Positions 45,463-54,931 are shown, counted from the first letter of the stretch. The stretch: DNA of 64,000 bases from CAIWHR01 sp963773195 (GCA_963773195.1 CAVZAE010000008.1:1-64000); one strand, 5' to 3'. A program made the numbers and translations. Notes: generated by a model not told the origin, from the sequence alone.

Positions 45463-46269
45463 ATGCTTGCGTGCATTCGCACCCTCGCCGCGCTCCTTGC
45501 GCTTGTGGCCTCCATCGCGGCAGCACAGGCGCCGCGCACCGTATGGCTCGAAGACCTCACATGGACGGAGCTCCGCGACCGGATCAAGGGCGGCGCGACG
45601 ACGATCATCGTCCCGGTGGGCGGCACCGAGCAGAGTGGTCCTCACATGACGCTAGGCAAGCACAACGCGCGCGTCCGGTTTCTCGCCGAGCGTGTCGCGA
45701 CCGAGCTCGGCAACGCGCTGGTCGCGCCTGTCGTCGCGTATGTCCCCGAGGGCGGCGTCGATCCGCCGGTCGCGCACATGCGTTTCCCTGGGACCATCAC
45801 CGTGCCGTCGTCCACGTTCGAGGCCACGCTCGAGTCGGCCGGCCGCAGCTTCAGGTTGCATGGCTTTCGCGACATCGTCCTGCTTGGCGATCACGGCGGC
45901 TACCAGAAGGATCTGCGCGTGGTCGCCGACCGCCTGAACCGCGAATGGCGCGGCACCGGTGTCCGCGCGCATGCGATTGTCGAGTACGCCCGCGCGGCGG
46001 AGGTCGACTATGCGCGCGCGCTGCGGGAGCGCGGTTATCGTGACGACGAGATCGGCGTGCACGCAGGGCTCGCCGACACTTCGCTGGCGCTCGCCGTCAA
46101 CCCCGATCTCGTGCGCATGGACCAACTGCGCGCCGATGCGAAGCCTGCCCCTGCCACCGGCGTCAACGGCGATCCGCGGCGGGCGAGCGCGGAGCTTGGT
46201 CGAGTCGGTGTCGACCTCATCGTCGCGGAGACCGTAGCCGCGATCCGCAAATCCATGGCGCGCCCGTGA
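45463..46269 (+). CDS. Exported creatininase-family amidohydrolase
   Basis: 268 residues with a signal peptide (ACIRTLAALLALVASIAAAQ). IIVPVGGTEQSGPHMTLGKH carries metal ligands, and LGDHGGYQKDL and EIGVHAGLADTSLAL the rest of the creatininase site. The family hydrolyses creatinine, formamides or other cyclic amides; most members are cytoplasmic, so export is notable. It leads a plus-strand set with an exported propeller and a Tat amidohydrolase. Confidence 0.85.
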   Translation: MLACIRTLAALLALVASIAAAQAPRTVWLEDLTWTELRDRIKGGATTIIVPVGGTEQSGPHMTLGKHNARVRFLAERVATELGNALVAPVVAYVPEGGVDPPVAHMRFPGTITVPSSTFEATLESAGRSFRLHGFRDIVLLGDHGGYQKDLRVVADRLNREWRGTGVRAHAIVEYARAAEVDYARALRERGYRDDEIGVHAGLADTSLALAVNPDLVRMDQLRADAKPAPATGVNGDPRRASAELGRVGVDLIVAETVAAIRKSMARP

Positions 46270-46303
46270 GTCGACGCGAGCCGCGCTTTCAACAGGAATC
46301 ACC

Positions 46304-47545
46304 GTGATTGCACTGCCCAGAATCCTGGCCATCGCATCGGCGCCGGCTCTTGCGCTCACCATCACGGTCGCTGCGCAGAATCCCGCAGTGCGCGCCCCGG
46401 CCGCCGTGGCTACCGTGCCCGGCATGCCCTCCGTCGTCGACGCCAACAACCTCTACAGCGAGACGACCGCGGACAAGGTGAGTTCCGAGCTTGCGGGCGA
46501 TCTCCGCCGGATCTACGTCCCCAATCTGCAGTCGAACGACGTCTATGTGATCGATCCCGACACGCATGCCGTCGTCGACAAATTCCGCGTCGGCCTCAAC
46601 CCGCAGCACGTCGTGCCGTCGTGGGACATGCGGACACTGTGGGTCGCGAACAACGCCGAGAACACGAGGGTCGGCAGCCTCACGCCGATCGATCCCCGCA
46701 CGGGCAAGCCGGGCAAGGCGATCCCGGTCGACGATCCCTACAACATGTACTTCTCGCCGGATGGCCAGTCGGCGATCGTCGTCGCCGAGGCGTACAAGCG
46801 GCTCGATTTCCGCGACCCCGCGACGATGACGCTGCAGTCATCACTCCCGGTCCCGCGCTGCGGCGGCATCAACCACGCCGATTTCTCGATCGACGGCCGC
46901 TATGCGATCTTCACCTGCGAATTCAGCGGAACGGTCGCGAAGATCGACCTCGTCGACCGCAAGGTGCTGGGCTATATCCAGCTCATCAAGCCCGGGCTGC
47001 CGACGCAGATCGTCAAGGGGATCGACGGCCGCGACGAAGTGATCTGCACGACCTGGAAGGGCATGCCACAGGACATCCGGATCTCACCCGACGGCCGGAC
47101 GTTCTACGTCGCCGACATGATGGCGGATGGCGTGCACGTCATCGACGCGGAATCGTTCCGGCAAACGGGCTTCATTCCCACCGGCATCGGCACGCATGGC
47201 CTCTACCCGAGCCGCGACGGCCGCAAGCTCTATGTCGCGAACCGCGGCTCCAACAAGATCCACGGACCCCCGAAGGGCAAGGGCAGCGTCTCCGTGATCG
47301 ATTTCGCGACCGGTAAGGTCGACGTCACCTGGCCGATTCCAGGCGGCGGCAGCCCGGACATGGGCAACGTGAGCATCGACGGCCGCACGCTGTGGCTCTC
47401 CGGGCGTTACGACAACGTGGTCTACGCGATCGACACGACGTCGGGTGACGTCATCAAAATCCCGGTCGGCCGGGAGCCGCACGGCCTCGCCGTGTGGCCG
47501 CAGCCGGGGCGCTACTCGCTCGGACATACCGGCAACATGCGCTAG
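46304..47545 (+). CDS. Exported YVTN-type beta-propeller protein
   Basis: 413 residues. The N-terminal LAIASAPALALTITVAAQ is a signal. Repeats such as LQSNDVYVIDPDTHAVVDKF, TLWVANNAENTRVGSL and KLYVANRGSNKIHG are blades of a seven-bladed YVTN/cytochrome D1-like propeller. No haem site is seen. A periplasmic binding or scaffolding role is inferred. It begins 34 bases after the creatininase gene. Confidence 0.8.
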   Translation: MIALPRILAIASAPALALTITVAAQNPAVRAPAAVATVPGMPSVVDANNLYSETTADKVSSELAGDLRRIYVPNLQSNDVYVIDPDTHAVVDKFRVGLNPQHVVPSWDMRTLWVANNAENTRVGSLTPIDPRTGKPGKAIPVDDPYNMYFSPDGQSAIVVAEAYKRLDFRDPATMTLQSSLPVPRCGGINHADFSIDGRYAIFTCEFSGTVAKIDLVDRKVLGYIQLIKPGLPTQIVKGIDGRDEVICTTWKGMPQDIRISPDGRTFYVADMMADGVHVIDAESFRQTGFIPTGIGTHGLYPSRDGRKLYVANRGSNKIHGPPKGKGSVSVIDFATGKVDVTWPIPGGGSPDMGNVSIDGRTLWLSGRYDNVVYAIDTTSGDVIKIPVGREPHGLAVWPQPGRYSLGHTGNMR

Positions 47546-47689
47546 CGGCGGTTTTTGTGCGGCAGCGACGGCCGCGGCGCCCGCGGGCGGCAAATTCCTT
47601 CAGCAATCCGATTTACACGCGCGCGGGCCCGCAGGAGAATGGCCGGAGGGGCGGCCGTGCGCGCTGCTCCATGCGAGGAGGAAAGAAAA

Positions 47690-49363
47690 ATGTGCAAACT
47701 GTGCGATGAAGGGATTCCGCAGGACCATGACGCCTCGTTGAACGTTTCCCGCCGCGACTTTCTGAAAGCTTCGACCGCGAGTGCGGCCGCTGCCGCAGGG
47801 GCGAGCCTGGTGATGGCGCCGTCCGCGGCGGCGGATCACGACGACGACGACCCTGCAGATACCGGCAAGCCGGGGCGCCGCTATCTCATCCGCGGTGGCG
47901 CCGTCATGTCGATGGATCCGGCCGTCGGCGACTTTCCGCAGGCCGACGTCCTGATCGAGGGCAAGAAGATCGTCGCTATCGGCCCGAATTTGAAGGCTGG
48001 CGGCGCTTCCGTGATCGACGCACGCGGCAAGATCGTCATGCCGGGTTTCATCGATACCCACCATCACCAGTTCGAGACGGTGCTCAGGAGCTTCCTCGCC
48101 GACGGGATCCTCATCAACGACGCGTCGAACACGCCGAGCGGCATCACGACCTACTACGAGTACATCCTGCAGAAGTTCGCCCCGGTGTACACCCCCCAGG
48201 ACGTGTACATCAACGAGCTCTTCGGCGGCCTGAGCCAGCTCGACGCCGGCGTCACCACGGTGCACGACATTTCGCAGATCCATCACTCGCCGGAGCATTC
48301 CGACGCTGCTGTCCAGGCGCTGTTCAATACTGGGCGTCGCGCCGCGCTGGGCTACTTCGAGGGCGCCTTTACGACGAACCCGCACTACGCCTATCCGGGC
48401 GATGCAGTTCGCCTCAAGGGCCAGTACTTTTCGTCGACCGACCAGCTCGTCACGATGATCATGGGCGGCGAAGTCTACCTGGGCGCACCCACCTACTCGC
48501 AGTCGTGGAAGATCGGGCGCGAGCTCGGCCTGCAGGTCGCCGCGCACATCCTGTCGCCCTTCTTCATTCGCCCGATTCTGGATCAGCTCGCCGACAACAT
48601 GGGCGGACTCCCGGGCGACAATCTCGGGATCAAGGACGACAACCTGTTCATCCACATGACCGGGATGTCGGACAAGGGCTGGCAGGCGGTCCACGACAAC
48701 GGCGCCCAGGTGTCGATCGCGTTTCCGATCGAGATGAACATGCGGCATGGCATGCCGCCCATCCTGAGGTTACAGAAGCTCGGGATGGAGCCGTCGCTCA
48801 GCGTGGATGTCGAGTGCACGATGACCGCGGACTTCTTCACCCAGATGCGCACCTGCATGAACCTGCAGCGCATGCTCGTGAACCAGCAGGTCCTGAATCA
48901 GGAGTTCCCGCCGGACCTCGAGGCCGGGCCCGGCTTTGTACCGATCGACTGGGGGCTTCCGGCAGCGGCGGCCGGCAATGCCTATCCCATGGGGCCCTAC
49001 CCGGGCGACACCCCTCCGCTGCTCACCACCCGCGACGTGCTCCGTTTCGCGACGATGAACGGTGCGAAGGCGCTGCGCCTCGACAAGAAAATCGGTTCGC
49101 TGACCCCGGGCAAGGAGGCCGACGTCATCCTCCTCGACGCCACCGCGATCAACGTGGCGCCGTTGAACCAAGTGCCCGGTGCCGTCGTTTCGCTGATGGA
49201 CCGCACCAACGTCGACACGGTGATCGTCGCCGGCACGATCCGCAAGTGGAAAGGCAAGCTCAAGAACGTCAACCTTTCAAGTCTGAGCCGGGACCTCGAA
49301 AACTCGCGCGACCGCGTCTTTGCCGCCGCGGGTATCCCGCAGAACCTGTTCAGCACTCAGTAG
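47690..49363 (+). CDS. Tat-exported amidohydrolase (chlorohydrolase/deaminase-like)
   Basis: 557 residues from the ATG at 47690, chosen for GAGGAGGAAAG upstream. The N-terminus has CKLCDEG then a twin-arginine signal SRRDFLKASTASAAAAAGAS. The TIM-barrel metal site begins VMPGFIDTHHHQFETVLRSF; GKEADVILLDATAI closes the composite domain. This is the ATZ/TRZ (subtype III) amidohydrolase group, normally cytoplasmic deaminases or dechlorinases. With the exported creatininase and propeller it may form a periplasmic C-N-bond hydrolysis set. Confidence 0.85.
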   Translation: MCKLCDEGIPQDHDASLNVSRRDFLKASTASAAAAAGASLVMAPSAAADHDDDDPADTGKPGRRYLIRGGAVMSMDPAVGDFPQADVLIEGKKIVAIGPNLKAGGASVIDARGKIVMPGFIDTHHHQFETVLRSFLADGILINDASNTPSGITTYYEYILQKFAPVYTPQDVYINELFGGLSQLDAGVTTVHDISQIHHSPEHSDAAVQALFNTGRRAALGYFEGAFTTNPHYAYPGDAVRLKGQYFSSTDQLVTMIMGGEVYLGAPTYSQSWKIGRELGLQVAAHILSPFFIRPILDQLADNMGGLPGDNLGIKDDNLFIHMTGMSDKGWQAVHDNGAQVSIAFPIEMNMRHGMPPILRLQKLGMEPSLSVDVECTMTADFFTQMRTCMNLQRMLVNQQVLNQEFPPDLEAGPGFVPIDWGLPAAAAGNAYPMGPYPGDTPPLLTTRDVLRFATMNGAKALRLDKKIGSLTPGKEADVILLDATAINVAPLNQVPGAVVSLMDRTNVDTVIVAGTIRKWKGKLKNVNLSSLSRDLENSRDRVFAAAGIPQNLFSTQ

Positions 49364-49385
49364 CTCGCGAACGGTATCGGAGCGG

Positions 49386-49409
49386 TGCGGGCGGCAGCGA
49401 CCGCCCGCA
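49386..49409. terminator. Hairpin between convergent genes
   Basis: TGCGGGCGG and CCGCCCGCA form a nine-base-pair GC stem with loop CAGCGA, 23 bases after the amidohydrolase stop and 18 bases beyond the aldolase stop. No T run follows on either strand, so a terminator is likely by position, not proven. Confidence 0.55.
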
Positions 49410-49426
49410 TCGCACGACCCGAGGCG

Positions 49427-50140
49427 CTAGTCGAGCGGACCTACTTCGCGGGTCCAGAGCTCCCATACTCGACCCAGCTGCGTATCGTTGGCCGCCGCGG
49501 CTTTTGCGGCCTCCTCGGCATTCAGGTAGGTGATGGGTCCGAGCGGCAGCGCAGCCAGCTGCAGCCGCGCGTTGACCTCGGCGTAGATCGCGCGGTAGAC
49601 GGCCTGCTCGATCGATGCGCCCACCGTCGTCGAGCCGTGGCCGCGCATCAGCACGGTCGACCGCGGACCGAGCGCCGCAGCGAGCGCAGTGCCCAGGCGT
49701 CCATCGCTGATCAGCATGTTGGTGTCGCCGGCGACCTCCCGGATCTCGAACAGCGCGGTGCCTTCACCCAGGAAGCCGCACATGTGGAAGATCGGCCGCA
49801 GCGGCTGTTGCGTGACCCCGAATGGAATCACGTTGGGGGAATGGCTGTGCACGATCGCCTGCACGTCGGGGCGCGCACGGTAGATCGCGGCGTGGATGAA
49901 GCGCTCGAGGTACACGCGGCGGCCGTCGGCGTCCAGAGCCGCGCCCTCCGCGTCGAACGTCAGGATGTCGTCGCGCGTCACCAGGCCCGGCGCCATGTTG
50001 CGCGCGAGCAGGAAATGATCAGGCGATCGATCGTGGCGAGCGCTTGCGTGGCCGAAGCCGTCCACGACGCCTTGCGCGTAGAGGATCCGGTTGGCCAGGA
50101 CGAGCTTGTCGACTAGCGCGGGATCGGCAACGGGTGACAT
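49427..50140 (-). CDS. Class II aldolase/adducin family protein
   Basis: 237 residues. GFGHASARHDRSPDHFLLAR (substrate and phosphate region), IVHSHSPNVIPFG (metal His pair) and VLMRGHGSTTVG (third His) are the zinc site of fuculose-phosphate-aldolase-like enzymes. The usual catalytic Glu region is less clear, as in members that act as decarboxylases or have other roles. Last of three genes with an NTF2-like protein and an ABC solute-binding protein. Confidence 0.85.
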   Translation of the reverse strand: MSPVADPALVDKLVLANRILYAQGVVDGFGHASARHDRSPDHFLLARNMAPGLVTRDDILTFDAEGAALDADGRRVYLERFIHAAIYRARPDVQAIVHSHSPNVIPFGVTQQPLRPIFHMCGFLGEGTALFEIREVAGDTNMLISDGRLGTALAAALGPRSTVLMRGHGSTTVGASIEQAVYRAIYAEVNARLQLAALPLGPITYLNAEEAAKAAAANDTQLGRVWELWTREVGPLD

Positions 50141-50161
50141 GGCGAGTGCGCAGGCGTCGGA

Positions 50162-50767
50162 TCACCAAGCAATCGGCTCGCCCTCGAGCCACGCCGCGCC
50201 GGCGCGGTAGAGCCGCTCGACCTCGGGGCCTCGAAGGGTCGGCATGTTGCGCTTCACCGCGAAGCCTATCCGCGTCTGCAGATAGCCGAGGTGGCGATAA
50301 CCCTCGGGAAACTCCGCGAGCAGTGCCGGATCGAGTCGGAGCGACGCGGCGGGATCGACGGGATCGAGGCGGTCCTTTTCGTAGATCGGCTGGCGCAGCA
50401 CGATGCCCCACGTGCCGCGTTGCCGCTCGAAGAAATCGTAGAAGCGCCCGGTGCAGACGACGTCGCAGGCGATGCCGTCGAGCGCGGCGCGCTGCGAGAT
50501 CGTCATCCGCGTCTGCGCGATCGCTCGTCCCCCGACGACATCGATCGAGGATCCTCCAAGGAAATGCAGGATGTTGACGCCCTTCTCAAAACCCTCGCGG
50601 GAGACTTCGACGAAGCGCTCGGCCGGGCCCTGGAACCAGGTCGCCATCATTCGCGCACCCGGGTGCCATACGCGACGGAAGCGCTCCCAGTCGCCCGCGT
50701 CGCGAAAGGTCGCCCAGTCGTGAACAACCTCGCGGATCGCGAGTCGGTCCGCGAGCGCCGCGTCCAT
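50162..50767 (-). CDS. SnoaL/NTF2-like domain protein
   Basis: 201 residues. AIREVVHDWATFRDAGDWER, then ARMMATWFQGPAERFVEVSR, then GRFYDFFERQRGTWGIVLRQ form an NTF2-like cone like that of SnoaL_4 proteins and ring-hydroxylating dioxygenase small subunits. Function unknown. It begins two bases after the ABC binding protein gene and ends 21 bases before the aldolase start. Confidence 0.75.
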   Translation of the reverse strand: MDAALADRLAIREVVHDWATFRDAGDWERFRRVWHPGARMMATWFQGPAERFVEVSREGFEKGVNILHFLGGSSIDVVGGRAIAQTRMTISQRAALDGIACDVVCTGRFYDFFERQRGTWGIVLRQPIYEKDRLDPVDPAASLRLDPALLAEFPEGYRHLGYLQTRIGFAVKRNMPTLRGPEVERLYRAGAAWLEGEPIAW

Positions 50768-50769
50768 GG

Positions 50770-51942
50770 CTACTTGCCCGGATCCTTGACGTCGGGGAAC
50801 TTGTCGAACTCGATGTTATAGAGATGGCCGTCGACCTTCTCTACACGACGGATATAGACAGTCTGCACGATGTCGCGGGTCTCCGGATCGATCATGATCG
50901 GGCCCCGCGGGCTCGTGAAGCGCATTCCCTTGAGCGCCGCGACGAACTTGTCGGGGTCGACCGAGCCGCCTGTCTTCTTAAGCGCCTCGGCGATCGCCGC
51001 CATGCCGTCGTAGCCGGCACATGCCATGAAGTTCGGACGGAGCTTGGTGCCGTTGGTCTCCGCATAGGCCTTGATGAACGCCTTGTTCTCGGGCGAATCA
51101 TGGGCGGCGGAATAATGAAAGCTGGTGATGAGTCCGAGGGTCGGCTCGCCCATCGCTTCGAGCACGCCGTCGTCGGTCAAATCCCCCGTCGCAATCAGCT
51201 TGATGCCCGCCTGCTTGAGCCCGCGCTCCTCGTAGCCCTTGATGAAGGCGATCGTCTGGCTTCCCGGCGGGATGAACACAAACAGCGCCTCGGGCTTCGC
51301 ATCCTTGATCCGCTGCAGGTAGGGCGCAAAGTCGGGGTTCTGCAGCGGCGCGCGGATGCTGTCGATCACCTCGCCGCCGGCGGCCTTGAAGGCCTTGACG
51401 AACATCGCCTCCGCGTCGGTGCCTGGGCCATAGTCGGAAACCAGCGTGTACGCCCGCTTGATGCCGTTCTTGTACGCCCACTGCGCGATCGGCTGCGTGT
51501 CCTGCGGCAGCGTGTGCGACACGCGGACGATGTACGGCGACCGCGTCGTGATCACCGACGTGGCCGCATTCATGATCACCATCGGCTTCTTCGCCTCGGC
51601 CGACACCGGCGCCACCGCCAGCGCATTCGGCGTCAGTCCGAAGCCGGCCAGGATGTCGACGTTGTCACGCGTGACGAGCTCCTGCGCGAGGCGCTTGGCG
51701 AGCTCGGGAGACGGGCCGGTCGTATCCTTGACGATGAGCTCGACCTTCCGGCCGCCGAACACGTCGCCGTTCTGCTTGAGGTACGTCTTCATGCCGGCCA
51801 AGATCTGGCCCCCGTAGTCGGCGAAGGGCCCGGAGAACTCGGCGACGACACCGATCTTGACCGGTTCCTCCGCGGACGCGGCCCCACCATACGCAAGAAG
51901 ACCGAGCGCGATCGGCAAAGCGGCGAACCGCATGAGACGCAT
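50770..51942 (-). CDS. ABC transporter solute-binding protein, LivJ-like
   Basis: 390 residues with a signal peptide ending AYGGAASAEE. VKIGVVAEFSGPFADYGGQI and VELIVKDTTGPSPELAKRLA are the type I periplasmic fold of branched-chain amino acid or aromatic compound binders. No permease or ATPase gene is near, so it must use distant partners. Divergent from the gentisate genes, 66 bases from the GTG of the dioxygenase; that short gap should hold both promoters. Confidence 0.88.
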   Translation of the reverse strand: MRLMRFAALPIALGLLAYGGAASAEEPVKIGVVAEFSGPFADYGGQILAGMKTYLKQNGDVFGGRKVELIVKDTTGPSPELAKRLAQELVTRDNVDILAGFGLTPNALAVAPVSAEAKKPMVIMNAATSVITTRSPYIVRVSHTLPQDTQPIAQWAYKNGIKRAYTLVSDYGPGTDAEAMFVKAFKAAGGEVIDSIRAPLQNPDFAPYLQRIKDAKPEALFVFIPPGSQTIAFIKGYEERGLKQAGIKLIATGDLTDDGVLEAMGEPTLGLITSFHYSAAHDSPENKAFIKAYAETNGTKLRPNFMACAGYDGMAAIAEALKKTGGSVDPDKFVAALKGMRFTSPRGPIMIDPETRDIVQTVYIRRVEKVDGHLYNIEFDKFPDVKDPGK

Positions 51943-52008
51943 GCGAGCTCCATTGAATGTCGGGATGCGAAATAGTACATTCGCGCCGTCCTCGCTCGCA
52001 AACTTCCT

Positions 52009-53037
52009 GTGAATCCTCTAGGCACGATCGACGAGCTGCCCCGTGACTACGTCGCGGCGCTCGCCGGGGCGAACCTCGTACCGCTCTGGCCCAGCCTGCG
52101 CGCGCTCCTGCCGCCGCATGCGCCGCGGACGAACACGGTTCCCGCGCACTGGCGATGGGAGGCGATCCGGCCGCTGCTCCTGCGCGCGGGCGATCTGACG
52201 CCGATGGAAAAAGCCGAGCGGCGCGTGCTCGTCCTCGCCAATCCCGGACGCGGGCTGGATAACCTGCAGGCCTCGGCCACGATCTATCTCGGCATGCAGC
52301 TTGTGCTGCCGGGCGAGACGGCACCCAGTCATCGGCATACGCCCAACGCCGCGCGCATTGTCGTCGAGGGCGAAGGTGCAGTGACGGTGGTCGACGGTGA
52401 GCCTTGCGCGATGGAGCCCGGCGACCTGATTCTCACGCCGACCGGTCAATGGCACGAGCACCGGCACGAAGGGCAGGTGCCCGTCATCTGGCTCGACGTG
52501 CTCGACCTGCCGCTCATGGTCTACCTCGACGTCTCGTATGCGATCGAAGGCACACCGCAGGCCGCCCATCCACCGCAGTTCGCCTATGGCGCGGGCGGGT
52601 TGGCGCCGCTCGCTCACGGTCGCCGCGCCGGCGGCGCGTATCCGCTCCTTCGCTACGAGTGGCGCCGCACGCGGGATGCGCTGCAGGCCTACGCTGCCGC
52701 CTGCGCCCCGGGTACCCCGGTCGAGCTCGCCTACGTCAACCCCGAGACCGGAGGCGACTGCCTCAACACGCTGGCGTTCCGGGCGCTGATGCTGCGCGCC
52801 GGCGAGGAGATTGGCCTGCCGCGCTCGTCCGCAGCGCGCGTCTTCCACGTCGTCGAGGGCAGTGGCGCGGCGCAAGTCAACGATACGGCTATCGCATTCG
52901 ATCGCGCCGACACGTTCTGCGCTCCCGGGCGCGCGACGATTCGAGTGTCGAACGGGTCAAGTCGAGCACCGGCGTACGTCGTGCTTGCCGACGAATCGCC
53001 GTTGCAGCGCAAGCTCGGCATCTACGAGCAGCTCTGA
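52009..53037 (+). CDS. Gentisate 1,2-dioxygenase-like cupin
   Basis: 342 residues from a GTG. Two cupin domains; in the first, PSHRHTPNAARIVVEGEG and GQWHEHRHEG give the iron His ligands, and WLDVLDLPLMVYLD follows, as in gentisate dioxygenases. It opens the gentisate ring to maleylpyruvate. The next gene, 12 bases on, makes gentisate from 3-hydroxybenzoate, which supports this call over salicylate or 1-hydroxy-2-naphthoate dioxygenase. Confidence 0.85.
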   Translation: MNPLGTIDELPRDYVAALAGANLVPLWPSLRALLPPHAPRTNTVPAHWRWEAIRPLLLRAGDLTPMEKAERRVLVLANPGRGLDNLQASATIYLGMQLVLPGETAPSHRHTPNAARIVVEGEGAVTVVDGEPCAMEPGDLILTPTGQWHEHRHEGQVPVIWLDVLDLPLMVYLDVSYAIEGTPQAAHPPQFAYGAGGLAPLAHGRRAGGAYPLLRYEWRRTRDALQAYAAACAPGTPVELAYVNPETGGDCLNTLAFRALMLRAGEEIGLPRSSAARVFHVVEGSGAAQVNDTAIAFDRADTFCAPGRATIRVSNGSSRAPAYVVLADESPLQRKLGIYEQL

Positions 53038-53049
53038 CCGGGCCCGGCG

Positions 53050-54246
53050 ATGAGCCGCCCCCACCGGTCAGCCCCCGTGCTCGTCGTTGGCGGCGGTATC
53101 GGGGGCATGGCCGCCGCGCTCGCCCTGCATCAGCGCGGCTTTGCCGTCGACGTCTTCGAGCAATCGCCGGAGATCGGCGAGATCGGCGCCGGACTGCAGC
53201 TTGGTCCGAACGGCTTTGCGGCGCTCGATGCGCTAGGCGTCGGCGAACGCGCACGGCGCCGCGCCGTTTTCACCGACGAGCTCGTCATGATGGATGCGGT
53301 CGACGGCAGCGAGGTTGCCCGCATCCCGGTCGGTGACGCGTTCCGGCGCCGCTTTGGCAATCCCTACGCAGTCATACATCGCGCCGATATCCATCAGGCC
53401 ATCTACGAGGAAGTGCAGCTTGCATCCGAAATCCATGTTCACACGTCAACGCGAATCGCCGGTGTGGAGGTTGGCGAAAACGACGTCCGCCTGGTCGACG
53501 CGGCCGGAGGCATCCACGACGGTGCAGCCGTCGTGGGCTGCGACGGCGTGCACTCCGCCGTCCGCCAAGTGCTCATTGGCGACGGACACCGCGTGTCTGG
53601 ACACGTCGTCTACCGCGCCGTCGTGCCGAGCGCAGGCATGCCCGAGGATCTGCGGTGGAACGCGGCGGCGATCTGGGTCGGCCCGAATTGCCACCTCGTC
53701 CACTATCCGCTCCGCGGCGGCGAACAGTACAACATCGTGCTCACGTTTCACAGCCGCGAGCGCGAGGCATGGGGCGTGCGCGATGGCTCGCGCGAGGAAC
53801 TCTTTTCATATTTCAACGAGATCTGCGACCGTCCACGGCAGCTCCTCGACAAGCCGACCGCGTGGAAGCGGTGGTCGACTGCCGACCGCGATCCCGTCGA
53901 ACGTTGGGGCGAGGGCCGCGCGACCCTGCTGGGCGATGCCGCGCATCCCATGCTGCAGTACCTGGCGCAGGGCGCCTGCGTCGCGCTCGAGGATGCAGTG
54001 ACACTGCGCGAGGCGCTTGGCGCGACCGACGACGAGTTCGCGCCCGCGTTCCGGCTCTACCAGTCCAAGCGCGTGGTTCGCGGCGCCCGACTCATCATCT
54101 CGGCCCGCGAGATGGGCCGGATCTACCATGCGAAAGGCGTGGAGCGACTCGTACGCAACTCGATGTTCGCGGGCCGTACGCCGGAGCGATTCTACGATTC
54201 GCTCGAATGGCTCTACGGCTGGACCGCCGAGAAGTGCCTCGCCTAA
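53050..54246 (+). CDS. 3-hydroxybenzoate 6-hydroxylase-like flavoprotein monooxygenase
   Basis: 398 residues. FAD fold VLVVGGGIGGMAAALALHQR, the DG motif VVGCDGVHSAVRQVL and the second FAD motif ATLLGDAAHPMLQYLAQGAC are present. NAAAIWVGPNCHLVHYPLRG and the C-terminal ERFYDSLEWLYGWTAEKCLA match the 3HB6H/NagX subgroup from memory more than plain salicylate hydroxylases. Product would be gentisate, substrate of the preceding enzyme. Maleylpyruvate isomerase and fumarylpyruvate hydrolase are not in the window. Confidence 0.85.
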   Translation: MSRPHRSAPVLVVGGGIGGMAAALALHQRGFAVDVFEQSPEIGEIGAGLQLGPNGFAALDALGVGERARRRAVFTDELVMMDAVDGSEVARIPVGDAFRRRFGNPYAVIHRADIHQAIYEEVQLASEIHVHTSTRIAGVEVGENDVRLVDAAGGIHDGAAVVGCDGVHSAVRQVLIGDGHRVSGHVVYRAVVPSAGMPEDLRWNAAAIWVGPNCHLVHYPLRGGEQYNIVLTFHSREREAWGVRDGSREELFSYFNEICDRPRQLLDKPTAWKRWSTADRDPVERWGEGRATLLGDAAHPMLQYLAQGACVALEDAVTLREALGATDDEFAPAFRLYQSKRVVRGARLIISAREMGRIYHAKGVERLVRNSMFAGRTPERFYDSLEWLYGWTAEKCLA

Positions 54247-54878
54247 GCGGACTTCCGCGGCCGATCACGCAATCGGCAACCAGTAAGCAGTATCAAGCCC
54301 GCCAATACGACCAGAACGGGCGGCGTGAGCACCGGGACCGGCTCGGCGAGTGCACTCCACGTCCCGCCGGCAAAATTGTATGCGGAGTTTGCGCTGGACG
54401 CTGGAATGGATTCGCAAAGAGCCCCTAAGAGCGCTGTGCACGGTGCCGAAGCGCCGACCTGCTGTGCCTCGCTGGTGAAAAATATGAAGTCCATCGGCTG
54501 ACCCACCGTGTTAGGAGGCAGCGGTGACATGAAACCAAGCCCAAACAGTGCGATCTGCCCATTTTCATCGGTCGAAACAAGAAAGTAGCCGTCTCCACCG
54601 TAGAGAAGTGTCGAATTGTTGTTTGTCAGGGTATTGACGCCATCTGTGAACGACCATCCGGTCACCAGGTTCAACCCACCAGGGCCGATCGGAGTAAGGG
54701 GCATGTTTGAGGGCAACGGGTCAGCAGTAGTAAACGTTCCCGTAATCCGCATCGACGATGTATAGACGCCACTCGCACCAGCGTACTGCAAGCCGGTGTA
54801 CACGTAGAGTTTCGCAGCGACGGAACTCGCACTGAGCGCGAGCGCAAGAACAATGGCCATGCCAAGTGGGCCTCGCAT
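54243..54878 (-). CDS. Secreted protein with PEP-CTERM-like C-terminal anchor
   Basis: 211 residues. A signal peptide (MAIVLALALSASSVAA), a beta-rich middle with many G, T and N, and a tail PVPVLTPPVLVVLAGLILL followed by an Arg-rich end (RLRDRPRKSA). Such a Pro-x-x-hydrophobic-Arg tail fits exosortase or IPTL-type sorting signals, but the exact PEP or IPTL box is replaced by PVLTPP. Its stop overlaps that of the convergent monooxygenase gene. Role unknown; envelope display is inferred. Confidence 0.65.
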   Translation of the reverse strand: MRGPLGMAIVLALALSASSVAAKLYVYTGLQYAGASGVYTSSMRITGTFTTADPLPSNMPLTPIGPGGLNLVTGWSFTDGVNTLTNNNSTLLYGGDGYFLVSTDENGQIALFGLGFMSPLPPNTVGQPMDFIFFTSEAQQVGASAPCTALLGALCESIPASSANSAYNFAGGTWSALAEPVPVLTPPVLVVLAGLILLTGCRLRDRPRKSA

Positions 54879-54931
54879 GTCCCTCCCAACAACTCGCTTC
54901 GACCTAAGGCTGACCTACCATGACGTCAGCA

